Source of the DNA: Synechococcus sp. 1G10
GTDB lineage: Bacteria; Cyanobacteriota; Cyanobacteriia; PCC-6307; Cyanobiaceae
Direction of reading: 5' to 3'
Assembly: GCF_002252625.1 (NCBI RefSeq)
Contig: NZ_NQKW01000008.1
Location: forward strand, 106,556-170,555
DNA length: 64,000 bases
The position numbers and the translations under genes were made by a program. This document shows positions 15,537 through 24,403 of the stretch, piece after piece (positions within the stretch are counted from its first letter, which is position 1; each line of letters begins with the position of its first letter). The notes under the pieces were generated by a model that saw only the letters and a list, made by a program, of their open reading frames with translations, made no database searches and was not told the DNA's origin.

Positions 15537-15995
15537 CTACGTCTCTTCTATGAGACCATCATTAACAATACCGATCGCATAAGCTGCCTCCTCGTCAGGG
15601 AGATCCATCAATATAGCGCCTCTGCGCTTCATCTTTGGAGCTAAGTCACGGCTATAGAATTCTTCAAATGGTGAATAGTTGTCCAGCCCCGAACTGACTG
15701 GCTTAAATGAAAATCCATCAGAGTCGATTAAACGCAGAGCTTTGCGAAAGCTTTCTGGATCAATAGGTTTCTTGACTAGGCTGACGATCTCTATGTACAT
15801 TACCCATGGAATACCATCAAGTTTTATCATCTCTTTGTTGTAATCAGATTTCGGTATCTGCTGCAGTTCATCTATGCTAGACCTCGAAAAGCCAAGCACA
15901 CGTAGACGGAATGAGATTTCTTCCTGGTAGCTTGCGGCTACACAATGATACCAATTACCGCCCTTGATCGCATCCGAGAGCAGAACTCTTGACAT
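15537..15995 (-). CDS. Hypothetical protein in the AT-richer insertion
   Basis: 152 residues, not recognised. It begins MSRVLLSDAIKGGNWYHCVA and has mixed alpha/beta character with charged patches (KMKRRGAILMDLPDEEAAYA). Its base and codon use (many AT-ending codons) differ from the flanking phage genes and resemble the GHKL gene at 17629, so both probably came in together. It stands alone on the minus strand with no coupled neighbour. A cargo or defence-associated role is possible but unproven. Confidence 0.6.
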   Translation of the reverse strand: MSRVLLSDAIKGGNWYHCVAASYQEEISFRLRVLGFSRSSIDELQQIPKSDYNKEMIKLDGIPWVMYIEIVSLVKKPIDPESFRKALRLIDSDGFSFKPVSSGLDNYSPFEEFYSRDLAPKMKRRGAILMDLPDEEAAYAIGIVNDGLIEET

Positions 15996-16110
15996 TGATC
16001 GACTGAGTTAGCAACGAGACTTACTCTAGCACAGGTTACAAGTTAGAACAGATTCCCATTGGGGCAAAGGATCTTTCGAGTTTCCGCGCAAGGCCAGTTC
16101 GCCATAAGAG

Positions 16111-17477
16111 CTTGCCAAAAAACTGACTAAGTAGCCGCGTTTTCCCTTCTCCGAGCTGATTTCTCTGTGATTTCGTCAGCTGGGGACATTTCGAGCGCTC
16201 AGGCAACCCGATTTCGCTGCACTTGGGCTGTTTTGGCGGCCCGACTGCCGCCGTTTGAGCACACCTTTGGGCAACTGGCGGCTCATGCCCTTGCCATGGT
16301 GGGCCTGAGCAAGTCGTCCAGTCGGATCAGGTTGTAGGCGATCACGTGCAGCCCGTAGCCGAAGGCTTCTCCGAAAGGAGTACACGGCGCTCACGTTTTC
16401 CTGGCCGCGCAGTTTTAACTGGCGCAGCCCGCCGAACGCCTTGATCCAGCCAAATACCTTCTCGATGCCGCGGCGGGCATCGCTGACCCACCGCTGCGGG
16501 CGTTGTTCTGCGCCACGTGTGGCGTCACGCCCAGCCGCCGCATCTCGGCCACGAACCCTTTCGTGTCGTAGTTCTTGTCGGCGCCAATGGTCTTCTGGTG
16601 AGCACCGGCACTATCTGCTGCCATCTCCTGGGCGGGCATCCCGCTCACCGGTGCCCGTGGCCTTGGTGGCGCTGCAATCGACGATCAGGTCATGGCGGTT
16701 CTCCATGAGCACATGGCCTCGGTAGCTCAGCTGCGATGGATGGGCTTTGGATTTCCGCTCCAGCAGGGCGTCGGGATCCATGCTTGAGCGGTGGGTCTCA
16801 TTGCTGAGCTAGATGACGCGAAAGTCACCCTTGGCCCGCTTCTTTCCCTCCTTGGGTGCACCGAATCCCTCACCAGGACCTGTGGGCGGAGGCGGAGGAT
16901 CCTCCTGACAATCGACCCGCTTCAAGGAGGCGTATGACGCCCAGGCTTGCAGCAGCGTGCCGTCCACGGAGAAGTGGTCATCGCTGAGCAGCGGTTTGAC
17001 CTCGGGAGCTCCCATCAGCTTCTCCAGGAACTTCCCCATGACGTCCTCGTTGAGGAGGCGCTTGCGGTTCTTGGTGTAGACGCAGTCGGCCGGAGGCCAT
17101 AGGTGGTGGGATGCCAGATCGGATCGTCGGGGCTGAGGCCCACAAACCAGCGGAACAGCAGGTTGTAGTGGAGCTGCTCCAGCAGCAGCCTCTCGGAGCG
17201 GATCCCATAGAACGCCCACCACCGAGGCCAGCAGCTGTTGCTCCGGTGGAACCGATGGTCGACCTTCTGAGGCGTATAGCCTGCAGAAGGTGGGATTGAG
17301 CCGATGGAGAGCCTGGTCCGCCAGCTTGCGAATCCGCCTCAGCGGATGGATGGTCGGTATCCGCTCCTCGATCGAGACGTAGGAGAACAGGGAGCCGCTG
17401 CGCTCCTGTTGGCCTCGCATCAACGGTCATGTGGTTGGCTTGTTTTCGCAGAGCTAGCCGAGTTTTTCAGCAAACTC
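16111..17477 (-). mobile_element. Degenerate IS5-family-like insertion sequence
   Basis: The transposase remnant is bracketed by imperfect inverted ends: TTGCCAAAAAACTGACTAA near 16112 and, read from the other side, TTGCTGAAAAACTCGGCTA near 17476. About 13 of 19 positions agree. The element would be about 1.37 kb, a usual size for this group. Family assigned from the transposase N-terminus; target duplication not resolved. Confidence 0.6.
16176..17423 (-). pseudogene. IS5-family-like transposase with frameshifts and a stop
   Basis: The reading starts at 17423 with SYVSIEERIPTIHPLRRIRK and PTFCRLYASEGRPSVPPEQQ, the N-terminal domain of this transposase group. It shifts frame near 17240 (WAFYGIRSERLLLEQLHYNL and FVGLSPDDPIWHPTTYG in frame 2), returns to frame at TKNRKRLLNEDVMGKFLEKL and HFSVDGTLLQAWAS (a catalytic Asp), then hits a stop at 16809. 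Past it come SNETHRSSMDPDALL, IGADKNYDTKGFVAEMRR (second Asp) and, near 16400, a further frame break before the end. At least three lesions make it inactive. Confidence 0.85.
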
Positions 17478-17628
17478 ACAAGGACCATATGCAGGGGTGA
17501 GGTGGGGGCCTTTTTTGGACAGATTGGGGCATTCGGTTTGAACCTGGCCTGCCCAGCATGGCCAAGAGTTGTCCGGGGGTTACTTCAGGGATAGACTAGA
17601 GCTTTCGTTGCCGCGTACTGATCAGCAT

Positions 17629-19740
17629 ATGGGCACACTTATTAAAGATCTAAGCGAAAGGTTTCTTGCTGAAGGTCGTTCAGCCCCTATGCTATTTAGA
17701 GATCTCGCAAAACTTGAAACGTATCTAGCAGAGAGTTACAAAACACGATCACTCATCGAGTTAATTCAGAATGCCGATGATGCAGAGGCAAGTAGCTTTG
17801 GTATTCACGAAGCACCCGGCGGTTTTGCTGTCGGGAATACAGGGCGGATCTTTTCGGCCACAGATGTAGAAGCTCTGTGCCGAAGCGGAGCATCCAACAA
17901 GTACCGAGGCGGCTTGACAATCGGCTATCGAGGAATTGGTTTTAAGTCAGTTGTTAATTTGGCAAATACAATCTTTGTCTACAGCGGTGAGCATGAATTC
18001 TGCTTTAATAAAGAGCGTACCATTTCAGAACTTGGAATTGAGATTGACGTACCTCTTATTCGAATTCCGCATGAGATTGAAAGCAGGTCAAGGCAAGAAT
18101 TAGATACTTATGTTGAAGACATTAAGCATAGCTTTGGCTACGCAACAGTATTTATCTTTACCAGCCTAAATAAGCGCCTTTCGCAAAATGAACTTTCCAA
18201 CTTTGACGCTGGCAGCTTACTCTTTCTTAATCATCTAAGGCACTTCTCTATACAGAATGGCGATCTCGCTAGGAATATTAGTATTTCCCAGGGCCAACAG
18301 AAAGATAATACGGGATTGAGCTTAACAATTACTGAAGGAGAGAAAAGCGATACCTGGTATGTCTTTAGCTCACCGTCCAGTACATTTACTAAGATTGCAG
18401 CCCGGATGTCATCCAATAAGATAGTTTCAGCTGACTTTAGTGAATCTGTGTTTCACTCATTTACTCCCAGCGAAGACTTTACAGGTGCGCTCCTCAAAAT
18501 TAACGGAGATTATAGCACAGATCCATCGCGTAAGCGTCTTGATATGGACGATAGGTCGCGCGAGTCGTTTAATGACGCTGTAGAGCTTCTTGCAGATCTC
18601 ATCCATCAGATTTTGGAATGTCAACGTGAAATACCTGGCTTTTTCCAGCCACTAGCGGATAGCCAGAAGTATCCTAGATCTGCCGAGCACTGCATCATTA
18701 AAGCTTTAGCTCAAAGACTTCTCTCATCCGAGAGCAACAAGCATCCTTACCTATCGGTGTATAGACTACGTCCTAAATGGTTAAATTATGATGACTATGA
18801 ACTTGTATGCCGGGCTGATTTGAAGGCTGTGAGTCGCGAGCATATTGGCTCGTATCCTGAACTTATTAGTTTTTTCGAACAGATCAATATACCAGTTCTA
18901 TCTCTTGAGGAGGTAATACAGAGAATAAACAAATCCTGCCTAAGTGAGCTCGGATATGAGCAGCTAGTAAGTCGACTTATCAAGCAATATCGCTATGATC
19001 TGACTTCGGATCGAGCTTCCTTCTTAAAAGGCTTGGTTCTTTGGCCGACAAGTGCTGGAATTGTTACTGCCGGTGAGCTGGGAAGTAGTAAATCGCTCGA
19101 AAGGGGATTCATGGACTATTTGACAAACAACAATGATTCAGCAGACGTCACTTTTTTTATGAGTAAGTTAGATATTGAGTGCATACAGCCTGAGTCTTCT
19201 AGCATAATGCGTAATCCTCTTTTATCTTCAGGATTGGCATCTCACCAATCGAGCATGACAGGGGCTAGCAACCCTGTAACTGAGGACCTTCCGAACGGGA
19301 TGAAGTCAAAGCCTAGAATTCAGAGATGGAGAACTGCGGAGCAAAATGCGGAAGAATATCTGCAGTCATTAGTTGGAGTTAAAAGCGTTACTGATATGAG
19401 TCGCGCCAATCTTGGCTATGATCTTGAGCTGCTGCTTGACAATGGAGAGCGTCTTTATGTTGAAGTAAAGAGTGTAAAGTCATTTTCGGAGCCATTCCGA
19501 CTTACCAATAACGAGTATAACACTGCACACCAGCACAAGGGTGTGTATGCATTGGCAATTGTCGTCGAGGCTGAGCCATTTCAGATTAATCTGATTCTCA
19601 ACCCAGTGGAGTCCCTTGCATTACATAAGCAGTGCGAAAAATGGTCATGGAAATGTGAAGACTACCAGCGTCAATTGTGTCAACCATGTGATATGGTGTC
19701 GTCATTTCTGGCTGTTCGAGCCGACGAACGAGCAGAGTGA
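17629..19740 (+). CDS. Sacsin-like GHKL ATPase with C-terminal DUF3883 nuclease-like domain
   Basis: 703 residues from the ATG at 17629 (an in-frame TTG at 17569 is less likely). N-terminal HSP90/sacsin-type ATP site: SLIELIQNADDA (residues ~41-52), FAVGNTGRIFSATDVEAL, and IGYRGIGFKSVVNLAN. The middle is long and helical. The C-terminal domain (residues ~585-690) is DUF3883-like: EYLQSLVGVKSVTDMSRA, LGYDLELLLDNGERLYVEVK, the D...E-x-K pattern of PD-(D/E)XK nucleases. Proteins of this build occur in anti-phage defence loci. Its AT-rich codon use and place in a prophage gap next to a dead IS suggest horizontally acquired cargo; defence is inferred. Confidence 0.8.
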   Translation: MGTLIKDLSERFLAEGRSAPMLFRDLAKLETYLAESYKTRSLIELIQNADDAEASSFGIHEAPGGFAVGNTGRIFSATDVEALCRSGASNKYRGGLTIGYRGIGFKSVVNLANTIFVYSGEHEFCFNKERTISELGIEIDVPLIRIPHEIESRSRQELDTYVEDIKHSFGYATVFIFTSLNKRLSQNELSNFDAGSLLFLNHLRHFSIQNGDLARNISISQGQQKDNTGLSLTITEGEKSDTWYVFSSPSSTFTKIAARMSSNKIVSADFSESVFHSFTPSEDFTGALLKINGDYSTDPSRKRLDMDDRSRESFNDAVELLADLIHQILECQREIPGFFQPLADSQKYPRSAEHCIIKALAQRLLSSESNKHPYLSVYRLRPKWLNYDDYELVCRADLKAVSREHIGSYPELISFFEQINIPVLSLEEVIQRINKSCLSELGYEQLVSRLIKQYRYDLTSDRASFLKGLVLWPTSAGIVTAGELGSSKSLERGFMDYLTNNNDSADVTFFMSKLDIECIQPESSSIMRNPLLSSGLASHQSSMTGASNPVTEDLPNGMKSKPRIQRWRTAEQNAEEYLQSLVGVKSVTDMSRANLGYDLELLLDNGERLYVEVKSVKSFSEPFRLTNNEYNTAHQHKGVYALAIVVEAEPFQINLILNPVESLALHKQCEKWSWKCEDYQRQLCQPCDMVSSFLAVRADERAE

Positions 19741-20238
19741 GTCTAGATATCGCAGCATAAAATATGTTTAGGATTCGTCGTCTACGAATGCTCAATCCCC
19801 ACTTCCGAGATCCACGGCTCAAGGGCATCGGGTGCATAGCAAGGGCCCAAGTACATCAAAGGCTTTCAGAATTATTTCCATAAGAATGGCCGTGGTTCTC
19901 GAGTCCGAGAACCACTTGTTCATAAAGTTCCACAATGTCTGCCGGGCTGCGCACACCCAAGGAGCCTCAGTTGTCCATATTGTCTACACATCTCATGGTT
20001 GTGCTCGTTTCTCGGTTACACAGGATTTCCTTGATCGTGTGGATTTCCTGGATGCCTCGCAGTAGGCGGCTGAAATGTGGGTAGCGCAACTTCATGTCGT
20101 TGGTGGCCGGCATTGGGGCAACCCCTCCTGACACTCCTATGGACTGTCAAGCCCTGGGTGCCCCTCGGCTGATGGGTCAGGAGAAGCCGGATCTGACCAG
20201 CTCGGCCACGATGGCCGTGAACCAGCGCTGGCCACGCC
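19741..20238. other. Gene-poor right junction of the insertion
   Basis: About 500 bases without a convincing gene. Composition changes from AT-rich (to ~20010) to GC-rich after it. A short leftward frame (near 20125 to 20000, reading MPATNDMKLRYPHFSRLLRG) looks protein-like but has no neighbours or family I recognise. GACACTCCTATGGACTG near 20131 resembles GGACTCCTATGAGGTC near 22142, the other side of the IS110 transposase, and may reflect element ends. Confidence 0.3.
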
Positions 20239-20886
20239 GTGGAACACGTCACCACCTCCACTGAGCTGCTGCTCTGGGAGGCCATCGACCAAGTCCGTGA
20301 GGCGGAAGACGGTACTGATCTCTCTATGGATGAGCTGGCGGAGTGTGTGATGGCCGCTCTGGGTTCATCGCTGTCGCTGCAGCAGATCTGCAGAGCGGCG
20401 GATGGCTTGCTGCACCTGGCCGACGATCCCAGCCAAGGCAGCGCAGCTCGGCTGGTTCCTGTGGTCGACGTGCAGGCCGTTCAGGAGAGGGCGCTGAATC
20501 TCCTCGACTGGCAGGAGCTGGAGGATGACGACGACCGCAGCGACATCCAGAAGCTGATCGACAACTCCACCGATGCCGACACCGTTCTGGTGCGCGATCC
20601 CACCAGCACCCCTGAGCTGCAGGAGATCGGGATCCTGGAGCTCCTGCAGCGCTATCCCTGTCGCGGCAGCGAGGCCCGCTGGAGCCCCGACGACGCGATC
20701 GCCTTCCTGGAAACAAAGACCCGCTGGCTGGATGCGGCGCTGGAGAGCTGGGAGGCCGTCGGCGAGGCCATGGCTGACGACAGCGATTTGATCGAGGCCA
20801 CCGCCGTGGTCCTGGTCGTGCCAGAGCAAGCTGGTCAGCCGCTGCGGACCGAGCTGCTCGACGTCCTGATCCCCGTCGACAGCTGA
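20239..20886 (+). CDS. Acidic hypothetical protein
   Basis: 215 residues from a GTG at 20239 (MEHVTTSTELLLWEAIDQVR). Strongly acidic and helical with Asp-rich stretches (LLDWQELEDDDDRSDIQKLI, EAMADDSDLIEATAVVLVVP). No family recognised. Base use is GC-rich like the phage and host rather than like the insertion to its left, so it may be the first gene after the foreign segment. GC-rich hairpins (around 20915-20965) follow the stop before the IS110 gene. Function unknown. Confidence 0.55.
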   Translation: MEHVTTSTELLLWEAIDQVREAEDGTDLSMDELAECVMAALGSSLSLQQICRAADGLLHLADDPSQGSAARLVPVVDVQAVQERALNLLDWQELEDDDDRSDIQKLIDNSTDADTVLVRDPTSTPELQEIGILELLQRYPCRGSEARWSPDDAIAFLETKTRWLDAALESWEAVGEAMADDSDLIEATAVVLVVPEQAGQPLRTELLDVLIPVDS

Positions 20887-20988
20887 ACCGCCGGCCTGCT
20901 CTGGTTCCGCCGGAGCCGCCGCCTGCCGAGGGGCGGCAGGCAACGGCTCCGCCGGGAGCCTGGATGATTGTCCCAATCCGGCTGCTGA

Positions 20989-22071
20989 TCAGGTCGCTGC
21001 CGTGCGAACGGCAGGCCCGCCGCGCAGGATGCCGAACACCTCGCGGGCGACGAACCGCTTGAGGCAGCGGATGATCTCCTTCATCGAGCGTCCTTCTGCC
21101 GTGCGCCGTTCGACGTACTCCCTGGTCTGCTGATGCCGCTGCAGCCGGCAGATCACGATGCGGTGCAGGGCGCAGTTGGCCTGGCGGTTGCCGCTGCGGT
21201 TCAGCCGGTGCCGCACCACCTTGCCTGAACTGGCCGGCAGCGGATTGACGCCACAGAGCGCGGCGAATGACGCCTCGGATTTCATCCGTTCCTGGTTGTC
21301 GCCAACCGCCACAACGAGTGTGGCACTGATGTCCACACCCACGCCGTAGGTGTTCCGCAGCTCGGGGCACAGCTGCATGGTCAGTCGATCCAGCTGCGTG
21401 ACGGTTTCCTTGAGCTCCTCATCCAGCTGCTGGATGCGGCGCGCCAGGGTTCGCAGGGTCATCTTGGCGGCCGCCAGAGGGGTGGTGATCTCGCCAGAAC
21501 GCAGGCCTGCGCAGCTTTCGACCAGCTCCTTTCTCTTGAGCCGCTGCAGCCGTTCCCGCAGCGCCGCCGGCGCCGTCACCACGATGGCGTGCAGCTGATT
21601 GAGAGCAGCAGTGCGGTTCGCGGTGGCCGAATCCTTGGCCACCTTGAGCATGCGGATCATCTCCACCAAAGCGTCACCGGCTTTGGGGATGACGCTGGCC
21701 GTTCCTGCGATACAGGCCCGTGCTGCGGCCTCCGCATCGATGGTGTCATCCTTACCGATGCGCCGCCGCGTGGAGCGATCCGGCCGGTTCACTTCCACCA
21801 CTGCCATCCCTGCGGCCTGCAGGGCGCGGCAGAGCCCGGCGCCGTAGCAACCGGTTTCCTCTACGGCGAATACCGGGTTGGAGCCGAATGCTGCGGCCCA
21901 GCGGATCAGCTCCTGGTAGCCACTGCGTTTGGCATCGAGCTTGAGGCTGCCCAGCCAGCCGCCATTGGCGCCCAGGGCCACCGCCATGTGCGTGAGTTTG
22001 TGGGTGTCGATGCCGACCACCACATCAGGGCTGGAGCTGGTCTCGGTACCAGTTGCTGTCGCTGTGGTCAT
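20989..22071 (-). CDS. IS110-family transposase
   Basis: 360 residues from the ATG at 22071. N-terminal DEDD domain: VVVGIDTHKLTHMAVALGAN (first Asp), VFAVEETGCYGAGLCRAL (Glu), RRRIGKDDTIDAEAAARACI (Asp-Asp). C-terminal transposase-20 domain: CPELRNTYGVGVDISATLVV, FAALCGVNPLPASSGKV and the Ser-containing SGNRQANCALHRIVICRLQR. The frame is complete, so the element may be active. IS110 enzymes use a bridge RNA from the element's own non-coding end to choose donor and target. The insertion lies directly upstream of the portal gene. Confidence 0.93.
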   Translation of the reverse strand: MTTATATGTETSSSPDVVVGIDTHKLTHMAVALGANGGWLGSLKLDAKRSGYQELIRWAAAFGSNPVFAVEETGCYGAGLCRALQAAGMAVVEVNRPDRSTRRRIGKDDTIDAEAAARACIAGTASVIPKAGDALVEMIRMLKVAKDSATANRTAALNQLHAIVVTAPAALRERLQRLKRKELVESCAGLRSGEITTPLAAAKMTLRTLARRIQQLDEELKETVTQLDRLTMQLCPELRNTYGVGVDISATLVVAVGDNQERMKSEASFAALCGVNPLPASSGKVVRHRLNRSGNRQANCALHRIVICRLQRHQQTREYVERRTAEGRSMKEIIRCLKRFVAREVFGILRGGPAVRTAAT

Positions 22072-22250
22072 CACTGCTGAGAGTTGGAGGAGGTGCAACC
22101 AGCCAGGCAGACGGACAGGCCATTGACGGGACGGGAACGTCGGACTCCTATGAGGTCACGGGACTCCCCGGCTGGTTGCCCCACCGCACGGACCGACAGG
22201 TCACGAGAAATACACCGCTCCACGAGGGAACGGGTCAGGCAATAGTTGGG
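22072..22250. ncRNA. IS110 left-end non-coding region, possible bridge RNA
   Basis: About 180 bases upstream of the transposase without a gene. CAACCAGCC (22098-22106) and GGCTGGTTG (22171-22179) can pair across a ~65-base loop, and further short GC-rich arms occur. In IS110 elements the region upstream of the transposase encodes the bridge RNA. That this stretch does so is inferred; strand and ends are not established. Confidence 0.35.
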
Positions 22251-22287
22251 TCAGGCCCGTGCTGGTGAGGTCCCGGAATCATCAATG

Positions 22288-23904
22288 GCAATAGGCCACA
22301 GCAGCACCAAGTTCTTGGCCTCCAGAAGTCGCACCCGAACCCGCAACAAGTGGCTGCCGCTCTCCCCGGCTGAGCAGCAGGCCCGTGCTTCTGCCAAGCG
22401 CACTCCGCTTTTGCAACCCTGGCGCGAGCACGACACCCTGCGCGGCCTGCGGGACCGGCTGCAGCTGGCTTTCGACTGCTGGAACCTGCTTGATGCCCCC
22501 GACGGCACCAGCCGCCGCTCGGTCTATCTCCCCCCTGGCGTCAAGGAGCCGGATTCCTCGTACCGCAACCGGATCGAGAACGCCCGGCCGACGGGCTTCT
22601 ACCGCGACGCGCTGCGCACCTACGCCGGGATGCTCTCCTTCCTGCACTGGCAGGCGCTGCCGCACTCCCTTCAGGCGGTGATCGGTGATGTCGATGGACG
22701 CGGCACCGACCTTGGCGTCTTCCTGTTCATCGCCGATCTGTTGGTGTTGCGCGATGGCGGCTGCCTGATCCTGGTGCTGCCGCCGGAACACCGCTGGCCC
22801 TCAGAAGGGCACAGGCTTGATGCGCTGCGCCGTGGTGATCGGCTTTCGCTGCCCCGCCTGGCCCTGGTGCCTCGCGCTGACTTCCTCGACTGGCAACTCC
22901 CCAATCCCAACGGCCTGCCGGTGCGGGTTGCCTGGCGCGTGGACGTTCACAACCCGATCAGACCCGACCACTTTGGGGGGGTGCCGGTTCATTACCTCAC
23001 GCCGAACAACACGCCGGCCTATGACCTCTCCAACTGGACCTATCGGGTGGCGGAGCTGGCCGCCGATGGGCTGCGCTTTCAGGCTTACCGGGCCGTGTCA
23101 TGTAGCTCCGCTCCCTCTGGCTATCAGGCCGAGGCACTCGGGCCGGCCGTGCTGCTGGAGGGACAGCACACCATGCCCTGCGTCTGGTACGCCGCCGATG
23201 GCGCTGCTTTCGGGGAAGGGGATCTGCCGCACCTGGGGCTGGCCAACCAGTACCTCACCCACTACCGGCTCAAGAGCGAGTACGAGGACCTGCTCAGTCG
23301 CTGCGCCCTGCCGGTTGGTGTGCGCAGCGGCCTGGTCGATCAGTACGGCTTCCAGCGCAGCGAGGACGGCGAACCCCGCGCCCCTGAGCAGCTGGTGCTC
23401 TCCACCTCCACCTTCATGGACCTGCCGGAGGGGGCGGACTTCAACTGGAAGGAGATCCGCGCCCGCTCCCTTGCCGAGCACCGCGCCTACCTGGCATTTC
23501 TGGATGAAACCATGCGCCGCGATGCGCTGGTGCCGACCCAGAATCGTGGACCAGGCAAGAGCGAGCAGGAGGTAAGCCTCACCGCTGGCCAGGCCTACGC
23601 CCTGCTCCAGTCACTCGCCACCCAGAAGACCTCGGTGTTCTCCACCCTGCTGGAGCACTGGTGCCGCGCCACCGGTGACGTCCTGCAGCAGGGCGCTGGC
23701 GTGTCTCTGATCGTGACGCCGCTCACCCCTCCGCCCAGGCCGCTGCCATCTGTTGGCGAGTGGCTCACCCTCCACGAGCGCGGTGTGATCAGCACCGATG
23801 AGCTGCGCCACCAGCTGGCCCTGGCGGCATCGCCAGGCCTGGTGACACCGATCGGCAGCAGCAGCACCGACAGCTTTGCCGCTTCTGCTCCGGAGGCAAC
23901 GTGA
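22288..23904 (+). CDS. DUF4055-type phage portal protein
   Basis: 538 residues from the ATG at 22288. WREHDTLRGLRDRLQLAFDC, SVYLPPGVKEPDSSYRNRIE, FYRDALRTYAGMLSFLHW, LFIADLLVLRDGGCLILVLP, LPHLGLANQYLTHYRLKSEY and the C-terminal LTAGQAYALLQSLATQKTSV follow the DUF4055 portal family order. The portal is the dodecameric ring through which TerL pumps DNA. Upstream frame runs to a TTG at 22246, but that region belongs to the IS110 end, so the native promoter and possibly the true start may have been displaced by the insertion. Confidence 0.82.
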   Translation, partial: AIGHSSTKFLASRSRTRTRNKWLPLSPAEQQARASAKRTPLLQPWREHDTLRGLRDRLQLAFDCWNLLDAPDGTSRRSVYLPPGVKEPDSSYRNRIENARPTGFYRDALRTYAGMLSFLHWQALPHSLQAVIGDVDGRGTDLGVFLFIADLLVLRDGGCLILVLPPEHRWPSEGHRLDALRRGDRLSLPRLALVPRADFLDWQLPNPNGLPVRVAWRVDVHNPIRPDHFGGVPVHYLTPNNTPAYDLSNWTYRVAELAADGLRFQAYRAVSCSSAPSGYQAEALGPAVLLEGQHTMPCVWYAADGAAFGEGDLPHLGLANQYLTHYRLKSEYEDLLSRCALPVGVRSGLVDQYGFQRSEDGEPRAPEQLVLSTSTFMDLPEGADFNWKEIRARSLAEHRAYLAFLDETMRRDALVPTQNRGPGKSEQEVSLTAGQAYALLQSLATQKTSVFSTLLEHWCRATGDVLQQGAGVSLIVTPLTPPPRPLPSVGEWLTLHERGVISTDELRHQLALAASPGLVTPIGSSSTDSFAASAPEAT

Positions 23905-24401
23905 GCGAAACCCCCAACCCCTATGCCTGGCGGCCTTCTGATTTGGAAGCGATCCGCCGGGCGCTGCTGATCTCTGTGTCGCCGGCCAGCATCCGCGCCA
24001 TCAACGACGAGATGGCTGCCCTGGAGCGCAGCTATCCCGATGCCATTCCAGCGGCGAAGGACAGCCTCGATGCGATCGCCGCGATCGATGCCGCCCTGGC
24101 AGGTGGTCAAGCGCGAGCCGAGCCGTTCGTGATCAAGACCACCCGTAAGGGTGCTGCCCTGCCGGTGGCAGACCCCAACCAACTGCCCAAGCGGAAACTC
24201 GATGTGATCGAGTACGCCACCGAGCTGCTCATGGAGGAGGTTTCGACGGAATACGCCGAACCGACCGCCGCCAATGGATCTCTCAGTCCCGGCGCCCTGC
24301 GGCGGGCGCATGTCGAATCTCTGCTGCTGATCCTGCCTCGCCTGCGCAACTGGCAAGCGCCGCAGCCCACGCCCTTCCAGGGCCAGCTCGCCCGCGGCTG
24401 A
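23901..24401 (+). CDS. Hypothetical prophage structural-module protein
   Basis: 166 residues from a GTG at 23901 that overlaps the portal stop by four bases (GTGA). Helical N-terminus (WRPSDLEAIRRALLISVSPA, INDEMAALERSYPDAIPAAK) and later LDVIEYATELLMEEVSTEYA. No family recognised. It is followed two bases later by the LysM gene. Its place right after a portal suggests a head-assembly or neck function, but the sequence does not show it. Confidence 0.55.
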   Translation: MSETPNPYAWRPSDLEAIRRALLISVSPASIRAINDEMAALERSYPDAIPAAKDSLDAIAAIDAALAGGQARAEPFVIKTTRKGAALPVADPNQLPKRKLDVIEYATELLMEEVSTEYAEPTAANGSLSPGALRRAHVESLLLILPRLRNWQAPQPTPFQGQLARG

Positions 24402-24403
24402 CC

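Noticed and set aside
16809..17423. Functional IS5-like transposase
   Set aside because: Two frameshifts in the middle and a stop before the last catalytic region make it inactive.
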